Of a stretch of DNA of 64,000 nt, positions 36,570 to 48,201 are shown one piece after another. The translations under genes and the position numbers were made by a program. Position 1 is the first letter of the stretch. The number at the start of each line of letters is the position of its first letter. The notes under the pieces were generated by a model. It saw only the letters and a program-made list of their open reading frames with translations. It was not told the origin of the DNA and did not search any database. The stretch is from Cryptomeria japonica (lineage: Eukaryota; Streptophyta; Pinopsida; Cupressales; Cupressaceae): assembly GCF_030272615.1 (NCBI RefSeq), contig NC_081409.1, positions 649,668,468-649,732,467 on the forward strand. Direction: 5' to 3'.

Positions 36570-37752
36570 TGTTACTACTTATCAAATTGCCATTAGTTTC
36601 ATATCCAAAGTCATACTATATATTCGAGTTGGTTAGTATTACCAAATCATGCAGTCGGTACACACAGAGAAGTCGGTATGAACAGTCTAGTCAGTTACAG
36701 AAGAAAGCAGTCACAGAATGCAATATTCACTGAGCTATTTATTGAGTAATGTTCCATGGCTACCGAGTAGTAGAGTTAACTCACCAAGTTGATATTCACC
36801 AAGTGAAACATTTTACCAGATACATTGAACCTGGACATGCACATGAAAACGTGTTACAAGATCGAGGCACATCTAACCATTTTTGCATTGGAAATTGCAT
36901 TAGGAGATTGTGTATGATTACAAGGTCAATCTAACTAATGAAATATTTTGTTTAGTTATTCATTCGACGAATCTTTTGTAAGATCGAAGCAATGAATTAG
37001 ATCACCGTTGTAAGAGATCTATTTATACAGCATGATTCTAGGGTTAGAAAAAGATATAAACAAGAGATGTGAGCTATGTGTGTGTATGCATGAAGGAAGA
37101 CTGTTATAGAGACACAGAGAGGTCACTGAGAAGGTTATCAGTGAACAGTCGAAGAACAGAGTAAACAGAAGGGTTTATCGAGTTTCATTATGGGTTACCG
37201 AGGTATGCTACAAGCTAGGTAATCTTATTCTGAGCACATAGAATCTGCTATAACATTTCAGATGTAAAGTTGCAGATATTTGTAATGATTCTATTGTAAT
37301 ATTTTGAAGTTGTAAGGGAAACCTTTAATAGGGTAAAAGACTCTAACCAAGTCTATAAATTATAAATCCTTTAACCAGGTGCAACATTTATATAGTGTTG
37401 TAAAATCCTTTAGTAAGGTAGATCTAACTGATCTTGCTACTCCTAATAGGGTAAGCTATCAGAAATAGCTAAATGTAGCTCTAACCGAGCATTCTTTATT
37501 ATTGCAGTAGTGAAGTTGTGGGTGCCATCCCCACTGTAGTTTTTCTCTCTAACCAAAAGTTTCTGCATGACCAAAATATATGTGTTATGGAGTGAATCAT
37601 GTACGATTGTTATCTGTTTATTTTAGCTTTATTTTATGTTACTACACTATTCTGTTTATGCATAACAGTAAGGTTATTATTGAAGAAAAGTTTTGGAGTA
37701 TTGATTCACCCCTCCCCTCTTAGTACATTAGCTTTCCATATTGGGCCTAAAA
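36570..37752 (+). repeat. Element E 5' LTR
   Basis: TGTTACTACTTATC...GGGCCTAAAA (final CA changed to AA). Contains TTGTGGGTGCCATCCCCACTG near 37515, a CCTTTAATAGGGT-type degenerate array (about 37320-37490) and CACCCCTCCCCTCTTAG near the end. Confidence 0.93.
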
Positions 37753-37754
37753 AT

Positions 37755-37766
37755 TGGTATCAGAGC
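37755..37766 (+). other. Element E primer binding site
   Basis: TGGTATCAGAGC, two bases after the LTR; exact initiator-tRNA-Met type. Confidence 0.9.
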
Positions 37767-37814
37767 TTGAATCTTGGAAAAGGGTTTAACTACCTAAAGA
37801 GAAAGATCTTAGTA

Positions 37815-39158
37815 ATGGAAGGCTACAAACAATCTCGGAGGATTGTGCATCTTCAAGAAGAGCTGGATAAAGCAAATCAAGTGATTGCAGACATGTAAAG
37901 GCAAATGCAAAAATCTTTGAAAGTAAGGAGAAGATTATCTGATGACTTGCAGGATTCTCAAGAGCTAGTGGAACAAATTGAGACATCATCTAAGAACAGT
38001 ATATCTGAAGAGACTGAAGAAATGATTGGAATGTTGAAAGAAAAGAACAAAGCATTGGCTGATCAACTAAAAGAAATGAAAAGAGAACATGAACATTTCA
38101 GTACACAGATGACTGAAAATCTAGATGCATTAAGGATAGCTGAGGATAAAGCAAGAGATCTACAAAGAGAGAAACAACAACTTGAAGCTCTAGTATCTGA
38201 TAAGGATGAAGAAATCATAAGGTTAACTGGTATTCAACAAAATATGACAGATCAACTAGGTTATGCACATCATGAAGCAATTCTAAAGAATGATGAAAAT
38301 CAATCATTGAAACTTGAAGTATCAAGGTTGACTGGTGAACTTGAAACAGAGAAGAAATCCAAAGAAACATTGGAGAAAAGTTATGAAGCATCAAAGATGT
38401 TGGATGAGCAACTGAATACAAGAAGACCTTACAAAGATGGAGGACTCAGTTACAAAGGAAAAGAATCAACTAAGAAAGGAATTCATACTACCAAGAGAGG
38501 AGAATCATCAAAATAAGCTGGAAATAGGATTAACATCAAAAGGAAGAAGCCTATTTGCTACTACTCTAGAAATCAAGGTCATACTGCCAACATATGCCAG
38601 ATCAGAAAAGGTAAGCAATCGAATATCTCTAAGTCGAATGGATATTGTTACAATTGCAATAAATATGGTCACACACCTAATCAATGTAGGACAAAGTTTG
38701 TTAACAACTATCAGAAGGCAAAATTCAAAAGGTTTTGTAGAAACTGGAATAGATATGGACATAGTACCGAGAAGTGTTGGTTTAAGCAAAAGAACTACAT
38801 GAAGTATCCACACCGAGCAAACACTGGAGGTTACCGAACTCACATAGATCCTTACCGACAATATGCAGTAGTACCATGGGATTACAATACAAGGATATGG
38901 TGCAAATGTTGTGGAAGATATGGACATATAAGTGCCAACTATTTTGTAAGATTTGGAATGAACAACCGGAGATCATGGAGAAATCCTAGTATGGCATGTT
39001 TTCATTGTCACAAAGCTAGACATTTAGCTGGAGATTAACCGAGAAGAGACACTGAAGAGATAAAAGAAAAATTCAAGATGATTTGGAAAAAGAAGGAAAT
39101 TATGTCTGATGAAGAAAGCACCTTACCTACCAAGTTAGGTGCACCTATTTCAAATTAG
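37815..39158 (+). pseudogene. Element E ORF1: coiled coil plus five tandem zinc knuckles
   Basis: ATG at 37815 (MEGYKQSRRIVHLQEELDKA). One frame of about 447 codons ends at TAG 39156, broken only by TAAs at 37896, 38514 and 39036. Residues ~1-210 form a long coiled coil (SEETEEMIGMLKEKNKALAD; AEDKARDLQREKQQLEALV). Five CX2CX4HX4C knuckles follow at ~245-405: CYYSRNQGHTANIC (second Cys lost), CYNCNKYGHTPNQC (intact), CRNWNRYGHSTEKC (second Cys to Trp), CKCCGRYGHISANY (last Cys lost) and CFHCHKARHLAGD ending at the stop. The protein has no recognisable standard copia Gag domain. The plan matches the G Gag-like ORF. The likely role is an RNA-binding, self-assembling structural protein, by analogy with nucleocapsid domains. 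Confidence 0.8.
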
Positions 39159-39681
39159 TCAAGAAAAGGTATGAAGGGACTGCATTCTCTAAAAGTTAAA
39201 TCATAATAGTTCCTATTCTATTGTGTACCAAAATTCAAAATCTGCATAGTTAAGATGCAATTAGTCAGCTCATATACTATACAGGAAACCTATCGAGTCG
39301 GTGTATATAGGAAACCTGTCAAGTCAGTTAATAAAGGAAAGTTGGTTACTTGGTGAAAACAGAAAAAGGAGTAAATCAGTAAAAGGTGAATCGAGTGCAT
39401 TTAATATTTTGACCTAACTTGCACGAAGCCTGATGAGGTATTTTTGAGTACTTAAAAGTGTTTTCGCGGTCATTTTCATTCACCCAAGTTTTCGAGAAGT
39501 AGAGCAGAGTGAATCAAAGTGATCAAACTTCATTCAGAGTGAATTTTGAGGTATTTAAATCAATCTATTCATTGTTAAGCTGATTTTCGATCTAGTCAAA
39601 TTGCTATTGTCTACCGAGTGTGAAGCGTCAGTCACTTGTAAACCCTAAGGATAACTTGTCGAATCTTACCCGAAACCTACC
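39159..39681 (+). other. Spacer between E ORF1 and ORF2
   Basis: About 520 bp, AT-rich, with no long frame and no pol motif. This is where protease and integrase would begin in an autonomous copia element. Confidence 0.6.
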
Positions 39682-42600
39682 ATGGCGCCCAAGATCCAAG
39701 ACCCCGTAGTTGTCCAAAATGCGGAGAAGCCCTCGGTTAAATATTCTCTAACTCCTAAAGTTGCCTCAGAACTAGATGACAAAACTGCATTTTCACTCAC
39801 TCTGGATCGAGTCTTGTTAGTGGAAGATGTTAGATTCTTTACCAAGTGTCGTGTTGAGGAACTCCGTCATGTAGAGATTAGTGACACATATAATGAACTT
39901 TGCACTGATGGCAAACTGGATAGCAAATTTGAGCATATCAAAATCAAGGGATTAACCAAAGCCCTAGTCTGTCCCCGTGTGTTCAAACCCCAGTGGGTTA
40001 AGTTTTTCTTGAGCAGAGTACATGATGATTTCATGTGGCTACAAGAGAAACCATTCAAGATCACGAAGGAGTCTAAACCGGTAAGGCAACATTAGCAAGC
40101 AAAGAAGAGTAAACAAGGTAGAGACATGGTAGAGGAAGAGTCAGAGAAGTTGAGTCATTCACCTGATCACCGGGTATCCCATCTATGATCATGCTCGTGC
40201 ACAGAAAATGATATCACAGAAGGAGATAATCAGTCTAACTAGACTAGAATCTGATTACCGTGGACTGAAACTGAATAATGTCACTGATGCAGAACTAAAG
40301 TTTGCAATGAGAGTTATTGGTTACTGTTTCTTCCAATCTGCAAGGGAAAATAGTGTACCATGTGCTGTAGTGGACTTGGCCTACAAAATAGTGAAGAAGG
40401 GAATGAAAGTAGACTTATGTGAAGTGCTACTAAAGAACTTGTTTGAGAACCTAAACACAATAAGGAAGCCGAAGAAGAACAACTTGGCAAACACACTAAA
40501 GTTCGGTTCACTACTTGTATGTATGTTTTTCTATTTTGAGAAGTTCTTTCCCTCAGTTAGTAAAGTAGTATGGGAGCTACACCGACCTATCACCCATCAA
40601 ATCAATGACTACATCAAGAAGATAGGAGATAACTTTAATGATATCATGGATGATTACTTCAAAAAATTCCAAGAGAAAATGCACAATAGGTACAGGATTC
40701 CACCATAGCTGGTCGAAAAATACAAGGACAATATATGTTTTGAAGTCGACACTGATTATTGCTATGTAAATGTTGTTGAACTGAGGACTCAATCATTGCA
40801 ACCAATGGGTTATGAGATTGATTATGATATTACACAACAACAAATTGATGCCTATTTATCACTGCCAAGGCATGCAACCGAACTAAGGTATGGAACCTAT
40901 GAAGAGGTGAAGGAGAAAGTAAAAATGAGCATTGTAGTACCTAAGGCTACAAGAAAAGCTACAAAAATGATAAAGGTTTTATCTGAGAAATTCGGAGAAG
41001 AATCCTCCTCTACACCTGTCAAAGACAATCTTGCCATTACCAAAGAGGAATCAAAAGCACAAGAGGCTGCAATAACATTGAGCATAGAGTTGCCAAAGGG
41101 TAAAGTTCTGAAAAGAAAGAAATAGGACATCACAAAGACTACCAACTCCACCAACAAAGAGACCCAACACCAGAGCATTAGTTGCATCACCGAGTAAGAA
41201 GCAAAAGAGTGTTACTACACCAAAGGTAACCAAGACCTATAAGAAATCTACGCGGAGACTCATTTTGGCAAAAGAGTTGAGTGATACAGAGTCTGATGAT
41301 GCAAACAAATTCCAGATTATGAAAAGCAAAAAGGTAAACATTCACAGTGTTGAAAATTTTTGTGCCAATCTTAAATAATATGGTGGATTTGCAAGATTTA
41401 GATATGTTAAGTATAAGACTAGGAATAATGATGAGAAGCGACAGATTGAAGAAGCTGTCATATGTACACTTCTGAAGTTTCGGTTAGCACCATTAGAACT
41501 AGCAAAGTCACTTCCGAGTGAACTCTACTTACACATTGATAATAGATGGAAATATGCAATGGACTCAGAGAGACAAATAAGATAAAGAAGTCTAGTCCAT
41601 CTATTTCCTGACATGTCCATAGCTGAAATCAAGGAGCATTTGACCACATACAATTCTAAATTTCTTGTGAAATAGAGAGCCTTAAAATTGATGAATCGGC
41701 TATACATTGATGTGGAGAATGAGACAAAAGCCAAGTGGCAGGAGATCTTCAAACAAAAGGATGTCGGTGAACAATCTCAAATTGAAATTGTTGATGTCAC
41801 CAAGCAAGATCCAGATGTCACCGAGCAAGGTCCAGACCCGGTTGACACTATACAAATTGATGGAGATGTAATGGATGAAGCAGCACCGAAGCAGGAAATG
41901 ATTGAAGGCACTACCTATACAAAACTTGTCTCTAGTGAATCTGTCTTAGAACAAGTTCAGCCTTATCCGCTAGTGAAGCCACCTGTCTCAACCGAAACTC
42001 CCAAGGACACAGAGCAAGGCACCGAAGGTACCAAATTTGAAGCTGCAGGTGATACAACCAAAGATCAAATGTCTCAAGCACAGACAAGCACTCAAAATGT
42101 TACAGCTGAGACCCCTAGCACCGAGACACCCAAAGACACTGCAACGACTACAGGAACCGACCAAAGTGTTGCATCTACCAAGCAAAATACCGAGGGTCAG
42201 CAAGCCTCACAAGCACTTGTCTTAGTGCCACAGACCAAAGGAAAAGAGAAGAAGGTGGGAAAGCATGGTTTCAAATTTGACTTATCTAAACCGATCATGT
42301 TGCCCAATGTAGACATCTCCAACTTGAAAGGGCAAGCACTCACTGAATTCGGTGAACTATGCAAAGCAAAGGCCGAACAGGAGAAGCAACTGGCCATACA
42401 GAAGAAGAATAAAGTACTTCAGAAGGTTAGGACACTACTAACAGAAATGCTACCTTCAGCAACAGTGTCAACCGATGCAGCCATCCATATTCAATTGGAT
42501 GAACTCCTCAATCAGATTGAAACATCTGGAGTTGATGCATTTGAGTACCTAAGAAAGCTCAAGGATAAAGAGCTTACAACAAAAATGATAGAGGAAGTAC

Positions 42601-43130
42601 ATAAATCAATTGCTATTGGCAAGGTAAAACCTGTCAAATTCATTGCTGAGTTGTCCCCTCAACTCAAGCATATTCTTTATTTATTGTAGAAATTGTGTAC
42701 ATTTTCCTTATTTATTAAAGATGTCAAAAATAAAACTGATGCAATTGAGAAAGAGATCACTGATCTCTCATCTAAGTTGACCATCGAGCCAAATTCAGTT
42801 TAGAATTTTTATACAAAGCTACAACAGCTCATGGATCAACAGTTAGAACTGAGGAATGAAGAGCATAAAATCAAGATGGATATAATGACCCTTCAGACAT
42901 TATTCCTTCCTCATCTCTCATTAGTACAAGAATAGATCAACCGAGCTACACGCTTATCAACTACACAAGAGGGAAGCACTCTTGATGGCTTAATATCACT
43001 CTTATATGATATTCAAGCACAAAATTCGTTAATGGAAAGTGTCAAGGACTCACTCTCAGTCGCCCTCACCGACGCCCAGACCAAGTATAAGACTATTTTT
43101 GATCAGTTACCACCTCCGGATGGAAATTAA
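39682..43130 (+). pseudogene. Element E ORF2: ~1,150-codon protein of unknown function
   Basis: Start ATG 39682 (MAPKIQDPVVVQNAEKPSVK); last stop TAA 43128. The frame shifts near 40100 and 41125, and stops occur at 40093, 40706, 41376, near 41581, near 41672, at 42687, near 42801 and near 42933. Parts in order: an N-terminal domain of ~350 residues (KPQWVKFFLSRVHDDFMW; LKFGSLLVCMFFYFEKFFP; LVEKYKDNICFEVD); a basic Ser/Lys linker with TESDDA; a second helical block (KFRLAPLELAKSLPSELY); a Thr/Glu/Gln-rich low-complexity tract rich in ETPKDT-like words; and a C-terminal coiled-coil half. No signal peptide, membrane span, metal site or polymerase motif. Element F has the same protein. It may be related to plant transposon-associated or Athila-type extra ORFs, which is untested. 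Confidence 0.8.
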
Positions 43131-43496
43131 GTTTTTAATGTTTGTCAAAAATGGGGAGCAATATTATGCTACCACATAGAGGAAAGTAATACCCAGCAAA
43201 GGGGGAGTAATTCCATATTTGGAGAGTAATTCTACATTTTGAGTATTGTATACAAGGGGAGTATACCGAGCAGAATATACAGAGCATTCAGAGCACACAA
43301 GTACAGAACATAATCGAACATGCAAAATTCAAAGTTATGTATAAAATAATGATAAGGGGAGTATATCTGCATATACTATTTTATTGACTATTGTATATAT
43401 TGTCAAGTATAGTCATTTTGCAAGTATATAGTTTTTGAGTTATGACTTTGAAAGTAGTTTTTGTCAAACATCTCAACTAATGTCAAAAGGGGAGAT
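43131..43496 (+). other. Element E multiple polypurine tract region
   Basis: Purine tracts near 43152 (ATGGGGAG), 43198 (AAAGGGGGAG), 43255 (AAGGGGAG), 43355 (AAGGGGAG) and 43485 (AAAAGGGGAGA, next to the LTR). AACTAATGTCAA (43475-43486) faces TTGTCATTAGTT (43514-43525) inside the LTR, 11 of 12 paired. Confidence 0.8.
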
Positions 43497-44679
43497 TGTT
43501 ACTAATTATCAAATTGTCATTAGTTTCATATCCAAAGTCATACTATATATTCTAATCAGTTAGTATTACTGAATCATGCAGTTGGTACACACAGAGAAGT
43601 CGGTATGAACAGTCTAGTCGGTTACAGAAGAAAGCAGTCATAGAACGCAGTATTCATCGAGCTATTTACCGAGTAATGTTTCATGGCTACCGAGCAGTAG
43701 AGTTAACTCACTAAGTTGATATTCACCGAGTGAAATGTTTTACCAGATACATTGAACCTCGACATGCACATGAAAACGTGTTACAAGATTGAGGCACATC
43801 TAACCATTTTTGCATTTGAAATTGCATTAGGAGATTGTGTATGATTACAAGGTCAATCTAACCAATGAAATATTTTGTTTAGTTATTCATTCGAAGAATC
43901 TTTTGTAAGATCGAAGCAATGAATTAGATCACCACTGTAAGAGATCTATTTATACAGCATGATTCTAGGATTAGAAAAAGATATAAACAAGAGATGTGAG
44001 ATATGTGTGTGTATGCATGAAGGAAGATTGTTACAGAGACACAGAGAGGTCACCGAGAAGGTTATCAGTGAATAGTCGAAGAACAGAGTAAATAGAAGGG
44101 TTTATCGAGTTTCATTATGGGTTGTTGAGGTATGCTACAAGCTAGGTAATCTTATTCTGAGCACATAGAATCTGCTATAACATTTTAGATGTAAAGTTGC
44201 AAATATTTGTAATGATTCTATTGTAATATTTTGAAGTTGTAAGAGAAACCTTTAATAGGGTAAAGGACTCTAACCAAGTCTATAAATTGTAAATCCTTCA
44301 ACCAGGTGCAACATTTATATAGTGTTGTAAAATCCTTTACTAAGGTAGATCTAACTAATCTTGATACTCCTAATAGGGTAATCTATCAGAAATAGCTAAA
44401 TGTATCTCTGACCGAGCATTCTTTATTATTGCAGTAGTGAAGTTGTGGGTGCCATCCCCACTGCAGTTTTTCTCTCTAACCAAGAGTTTCCGCGTGACCA
44501 AAATATATGTGTTATGGAGTGAATCATGTATGATTGTTATCTATTTGTTTTAGCTTTATTTTATGTTACTGCACTATTCTGTTTATGCATAACAGTAAGG
44601 TTATTATTGAAGAAAAGTTTTGGAGTACTGATTCACCCCTCCCCTCTCAGTACATTAGCTTTCCATATTGGGCCTAACA
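43497..44679 (+). repeat. Element E 3' LTR
   Basis: TGTTACTAATTATC...GGGCCTAACA, the same length as the 5' copy (1,183 bp), with scattered mostly transition differences. Confidence 0.93.
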
Positions 44680-45603
44680 AATATAAATTGTGCATGGAAT
44701 TTTTTAATAATATGAAGAATGAATTTGAAATGTCCATGATTGGTAAGATGAGATTTTTCTTAGGTTTGTAGATTAATCAAATTGACAAAGGCATTTTTAT
44801 CCATCAAACTAAGTATCTGAGGGAATTATTGAAGAATTTTCGTATGGATAATTCCAAACTGGTAAGTACTCTTATGGTGACAACTGAGAAATTATCTATC
44901 AAGGATACTTCTACACCAGTAAATCTGACAAGGTATAAGTCTATGATTGGCGGCTTGCTATATTCAACTCAGACTAGACCGAATATTATGAATGCAATAA
45001 CTATTGTTTAAAGATATCAAAGTAATCCTAAAGAAAATCATGAATGTGTAGTAAAGAGGATATTCCAGTATTTGCAAGGAACAACATAATATGGCTTATG
45101 GTATTCTATAAATGATGATTTCACTTTATGTGCATATACTAACTCAGATTGGGAAAGAGATATTGATGATAGGAAGAGCACTTCTGGTGGAGCTTTCTTT
45201 CTTGGAAAGAAACTGGTTTCATGGATCAGCAAAAAATAGTCATGCATTTCTTTATCTACTACAGAAGCTGAGTATGTTGTAGCAACAACTAATTGCACTC
45301 AAGTCTTGTGGATGAAGAAAATGTTGAAGGATATCAAGTTAAATTGTAGTGAACCAGTACTTAACTACTGTGATACCTCTACAACTATTGACATGTCTAT
45401 GAATCCAATATTTCACTCTAAGACAACATATATCAATAAAGTTTAACTTTTTGAAGGACGAGGTAGAAAGAAAGGAAGTCAAATTGGCTTATGTGAACAC
45501 TAAAGATCAGATTGCAGATATATTCACTAAACCACTATCTAAGGAATCATTTGAGTATTTGTGAGATAGGTTAGGGGTTTATGCCCCTCCGACAGAGACT
45601 TGA
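44680..45603 (+). pseudogene. Element D RT end and RNase H, after element E
   Basis: Continues directly from [11 protein letters not shown] (before E) as KLCMEFFNNMKNEFEMSMIG, then YKSMIGGLLYSTQTRPNIM, NSDWERDIDDRKSTSGGAF and SCISLSTTEAEYVVATTN. Stops lie near 44769, 45009, 45087 and 45236. The C-terminus is decayed and ends near the TGA at 45601. RNase H acidic positions are partly lost (CAYTNSDW in place of a TDADW-type motif). Confidence 0.9.
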
Positions 45604-45947
45604 TTGATGCAGTTTGTCATCAGTCCGCCATGCATTATTAGAGATATTATTCATTTTGACACTAATGAGTGGTACTACTACTCAGGGGGAGTAGTCAGCT
45701 ATAAGATTCAAAGGTTTATATTCTTGCTTTGATATTTGTGTCAGATTTATGGCATTGATGTCAAAGGGGGAGAGATAGTGATGTGAAAAAAAAATAGATT
45801 TTTACAGAGATATCATTCACAGGGGGAGAGTTATTGATATTCAGGAGATTGATGGTTGTCTTCCACAGGGGGAGACTTGTTTGGCATTGTTTTGGTACTT
45901 AGATCTTTTTCATATCTAGTGTTTCCATCAATGCCAAAGGGGGAGAT
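45604..45947 (+). other. Element D multiple polypurine tract region
   Basis: Five purine tracts near 45684, 45758, 45820, 45868 and 45936, each GGGGGAG. The last adjoins the LTR. AATGCCAA (45930-45937) pairs with TTGGCATT (45950-45957), extended by TCCAT/ATGGA on either side of a bulge. Confidence 0.85.
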
Positions 45948-47187
45948 TGTTGGCATTATGGATGAATTGATTATGTGTTGCATTGATGTTTTGTCATTGA
46001 TGTCAACACTAGATGTTATGGTTGGTTACTGGTAGACAAGTTTTTATTACTGGTAAAAGATTTAGTGTTACCAGCAGAGGGGACTATTTGTTGGACACTT
46101 CTGGCATATTTGGATCAATGGAGTATGTTTGATTTTATGTGTTACATGCTCCTAGAGCATGTTTTGGTCAGTTGGTATTGACTTGGCAATCGGATGCTAT
46201 CATTCACTCTTGTAAACCCATACTGACATTGGTTTAACATTTAACCAACAAATCTTTCACTAAGGAATCTTGACAGGATGCATAAGTGGTGTTGGTGTGA
46301 CTTCTATATGGATTTCAAGATGCTGAAGATGTTCTTTTTTTGTGCTTTGACTGAGTGAAGATATTTCTTTGGTGTGGTGGACCCAGAATATGTCCAATAC
46401 CTATCTATAGTATGGACCGGTATCATGTTAACGTGTACTCTACACGTTACCAGGATGTTCTATGGATTGGTTATTGTTGTTTTGGTCTTAAGCTGACATG
46501 GCATATCATTGTAATATGGATTTATGTAATGATCTTATTTTAATATCTTTTAGGTGGCCGACCTAATTGGTTTAGAGCTTAGGGTTGGTATAAAATGATG
46601 TAAGATCTCATTATACAAAGTGTGTCATGGCGTGGAATGCAATATCATATGCGAAGGAGATTTGGTTGAGCATAGGTGATTGAATTGGGATTAAGGAAGA
46701 GGTCAAAGGCCTCTGGTATTGAGCTTAACCAAGACTGTAATCAGGCATGGTAGATGCTATCCCTCGTAGTTCATTATTCTGGATTGTTGTCCATTTATCT
46801 TGATATGGTTATTACCTCTCTATAGTCAGTGAGCCTCTTTTGTAATGAGCAGTATGCTCTAGGCAATGTGCCTTCCTGCATGTGCAAGCCCCTCATTGTA
46901 TCACATACTTTCTGTAGAAGTATCATCTGACTATGGGTAGGCTTCCCACTGTGGTTTTTCTCTTTCCAAGTTTTCTATGTACAAATCATGGTGTTATGTG
47001 GTATGGTTGCATTGTGTTGATTATCTATTTTATTGTTAAGTTTCATTGCTTACCGGTATCTATTTATGCTATTCTGGTACTTAATGTTTATATGCTCTAG
47101 TTTAATGTTATTGAGTGGATTAATTGATATAATTTGTTAACAACCAATTCACCCCCCCCTCTTAGTTGTTCACCAGTTATCCTAACA
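45948..47187 (+). repeat. Element D 3' LTR
   Basis: TGTTGGCATTATGGATG...TCCTAACA, directly followed by the second TCCCA. Matches 32061-33233 apart from an extra ~70 bp. Confidence 0.93.
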
Positions 47188-47192
47188 TCCCA

Positions 47193-48060
47193 ATCCACAT
47201 ATAAACATTCTCATAGTGTAAAGTCATCATAAACAAAAAAACCATATGAAAAAATCCTTTAAAATATCTGAAAAAATCCTAGCTACCGGAGCAAGGATTC
47301 AACATAATCAATTCCTTCCTTCAGAAAATATCTTTTGTAAACCAATTAAGCCAAGTTCCAATAACATCCAAGTCTATGTGTTGTCCTTTTCCAACTGATC
47401 TAATTCCTCTTCCATAGCTCTCATCTAACAATCATCCTTACATGCTTCTTCCACTGATGCAGGTACAATTAAAGAAATTAAGCATACCTCATCAGCTGCC
47501 AACCTTCTCCTTGTCCAATTATCTGATCTTCTGAATGATTCAACCTTACATACCTAGGAGTCTTCTGACTTCTTGTTCCTCTGATTTGATCTTCAGTTAC
47601 TTGTTGAATTTTCTGATACTGCTAGAGTAATTGGTTCAACATTTTGTTCTAGTATAGGTGCTACCAGTTCAGTTATGATCATTTCCACTTCCAGTTCTCT
47701 CTCATAAGTTCTGATTTGACCTTTGTACATCTCATCCACCTTGACATTAGTGCTCTCCATAATTCTCAACAATCTTTTGTTATAATATCTATATGCTTTG
47801 CTTTCATTAGAATAACCAAGAAATATCCCTTCATCACATCTAGGATAAAATTTCCAATTCACTACCAAAGATTCTGAAAAACTTAACTGTAGATGTATGA
47901 CCATACCATAACTCATAAAGTGATTTACTGGTAAACCAAACCAGATCCAAGATCTAACAAATCTTCGTCGGTTAACCTTCAAACCGAGTCCTCCAAAGTC
48001 TGAAATAGGATTTAAGACCACTACCAGGGGCAATGCAAGATTTTTCATCAATTCGCCTCT
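47193..48060 (-). pseudogene. Element G integrase C-terminal and RT N-terminal remnants
   Basis: Minus strand, from high to low coordinate: LYELWYGHTSTVKFFRIFGS, then RCDEGIFLGYSNESKAYRYY and RIMESTNVKVDEMYKG (the region after the integrase core, closely like D), an acidic linker, and AMEEELDQLEKD near 47400 (start of the RT region). After that only ~200 bp remain before the D insertion point, so the RT palm with its FVDD box is absent. Protease and the integrase catalytic core are also absent upstream. Several frameshifts. Only a shell of pol remains. Confidence 0.8.
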
Positions 48061-48201
48061 CCCTAAGTCAAATGCCTTAGATATCAGATGAGTTTCCTAT
48101 CGGTGTAGGAACATTCTGCTCTGCCAGTCAGGTAACTGAAGAATATGCTTCAGTTAAATGAACATCTAGGGCAATTGATTCTATTGGTTGATCCTCAGAT
48201 T

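Larger units (their letters stand above)
36570..44679 (+). mobile_element. Element E: pol-less LTR retrotransposon with two unusual ORFs
   Basis: 8,110 bp flanked by AAGAT (36565-36569) and AATAT (44680-44684), a duplication with one change. Both LTRs are 1,183 bp. A primer site, multiple purine tracts and two long ORFs are present, but no protease, integrase, RT or RNase H motif was found anywhere between the LTRs. The element is complete by its ends yet lacks every enzyme, so it must have moved with enzymes from another copia element. It interrupts the RT of D and is the innermost layer of the nest. Confidence 0.93.
32061..47187 (+). mobile_element. Element D: copia retrotransposon inserted in G, containing E
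   Basis: Flanked by TCCCA at 32056-32060 and 47188-47192. About 7.0 kb without E. It has LTRs of 1,173 and 1,240 bp, a primer site, gag-pol and multiple polypurine tracts. The 3' LTR has ~70 bp (around 46565-46650) that the 5' copy lacks. It inserted into the RNase H remnant of G in the opposite orientation and was later hit by E in its RT. Confidence 0.95.

Noticed and set aside
39682-43130. E ORF2 as an envelope-like glycoprotein
   Set aside because: No signal peptide, clear membrane span or Cys-rich ectodomain; mostly charged and helical.
44526-44771. An open frame joining the E LTR end to the D RT sequence
   Set aside because: It crosses the E/D junction by chance; only the part after 44680 is D coding sequence.
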